6,069 bases of DNA from Actinomycetota bacterium (GTDB lineage Bacteria; Actinomycetota; Actinomycetes; Propionibacteriales; Nocardioidaceae): contig WLIH01000183.1 in NCBI GenBank assembly GCA_009702305.1, forward strand, positions 1-6,069. Reading direction: 5' to 3'. The translations under genes and the position numbers were made by a program. The notes under the pieces are model-generated. The model saw only the letters and a program-made list of their open reading frames with translations. It searched no databases and was not told the DNA's origin. The stretch's first letter is position 1. The number at the start of each line of letters is the position of its first letter. This document shows positions 5,605 to 6,069 of the stretch, in pieces.

Positions 5605-6069
5605 TCAGGCTCCTGTCCTGAGTGGGGCGGCGGCGTACGCCGAGGTGGTCGCGCGAGGGCGGTGCAGCACGACGCGGCCGGTCGTCTCGCGCACCCATGA
5701 GTCGTCGAGATCGAGCGTGGTCTCCGTGGATCCGAGCAGCAGGAAGCCGTCCGGGGCGACGCGGCCACTCATCCGGCGCAGGATGTCGCGCTTGGTGTCG
5801 AGGTCGAAGTAGATGAGCACGTTGCGCAGGAAGATGACGTCGAAGGTCGACGTCGGCGGGAAGGGCTGCGCGAGGTTCAGCTGCTGGGTCGTGACGACCT
5901 TGCGCAGGTCGGCGGAGACCTCCCACTCGTTGCCGACCCGGCTGAAGTACTTCACCAGCCGGGTGGCCGGCATGCCGCGGTTCATCTCGACCTGGCTGTA
6001 GCGACCGGCCGCGACCCGGTCGAGCATCGTGGTCGACACGTCGGTGGCGTGGATGCGGGCCGTCCAGCC
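5605..6069 (-). CDS. cheR: Chemotaxis protein methyltransferase CheR (5' end cut by window edge)
   Basis: CheR transfers methyl groups from S-adenosylmethionine to glutamates of chemoreceptors for adaptation. Only the C-terminal 154 residues are present; E. coli CheR has 286. Seen motifs, numbered within the fragment: ATDVS at 8-12, whose aspartate contacts SAM in this family, a Gly-x-Tyr segment (AGRY, 21-24), RGMP at 31-34, YF at 41-42, the NLAQPFP loop at 65-71, and the hallmark FDVIFLRNVLIYFD at 76-89 followed by DGFLLLGSTET. The last 15 residues or so are a low-complexity Ala/Thr tail. The frame is open to base 6069; the GTG at 6039 lies inside the conserved domain and is not the start. 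The stop is 4 bases before cheY, so the two are in one operon. Confidence 0.93.
   Translation of the reverse strand, partial: GWTARIHATDVSTTMLDRVAAGRYSQVEMNRGMPATRLVKYFSRVGNEWEVSADLRKVVTTQQLNLAQPFPPTSTFDVIFLRNVLIYFDLDTKRDILRRMSGRVAPDGFLLLGSTETTLDLDDSWVRETTGRVVLHRPRATTSAYAAAPLRTGA

Noticed and set aside
5605..6039. GTG at 6039 as the start of a short 144-residue protein.
   Set aside because: The codons before it (ending in HATD) continue the conserved CheR SAM-binding region, so this is an internal valine of a gene cut by the window edge.

Overview
The window is a high-G+C stretch (strong G/C bias at third codon positions, leaderless-looking ATGA/TGATG couplings, a GTG start behind a strong Shine-Dalgarno) carrying part of a bacterial flagellar and chemotaxis gene cluster. 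Every real gene lies on the minus strand, so transcription runs from the right end to the left end. Base composition, a CheX-type phosphatase in place of CheZ, gene order and a CTCA-N16-GCCGAT promoter suggest a motile actinobacterium, perhaps of the Nocardioides type. That placement is inference from protein and promoter style, not from a database match.

Right half (6069 to 3885): a chemotaxis signalling block. In transcription order it holds the C-terminal half of the methyltransferase CheR (cut by the window edge), a CheY-like receiver (here Y1), a CheX phosphatase, a second CheY-like receiver (Y2), and a 162-residue protein that I read as a divergent CheC/CheX-fold protein. Gaps are 4 to 11 bases or 4-base ATGA overlaps, so this is one operon. 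The order Y-X-Y-X looks like a repeated receiver-plus-phosphatase module. A perfect 16-bp stem-loop 17 bases after the last stop codon closes the operon.

Middle (3663 to 3884): the only real intergenic region, 222 bases. Besides the terminator it holds a FliA/WhiG-type promoter candidate facing flgB, spaced GTCGCG repeats upstream of its -35, a small hairpin at the predicted transcript start, and the Shine-Dalgarno sequence of flgB.

Left half (3662 to 1): the operon flgB-flgC-fliE-fliF-fliG, with 1-base or 4-base stop/start overlaps for the first four genes and a 4-base gap before fliG, which runs off the left edge about 10 to 20 residues before its expected end. These genes build the base of the flagellum: FliF forms the MS ring, FliE links it to the rod, FlgB and FlgC form the proximal rod, and FliG is the torque-bearing switch component on the cytoplasmic face. 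Phosphorylated CheY from the neighbouring block would bind the switch, and CheX would dephosphorylate it.

This is mostly a standard locus. The less ordinary parts are the divergent CheX-like protein, the second CheY lacking the switch tyrosine, and the architecture of the flgB promoter region. I see no mobile element, CRISPR array, tRNA or rRNA.
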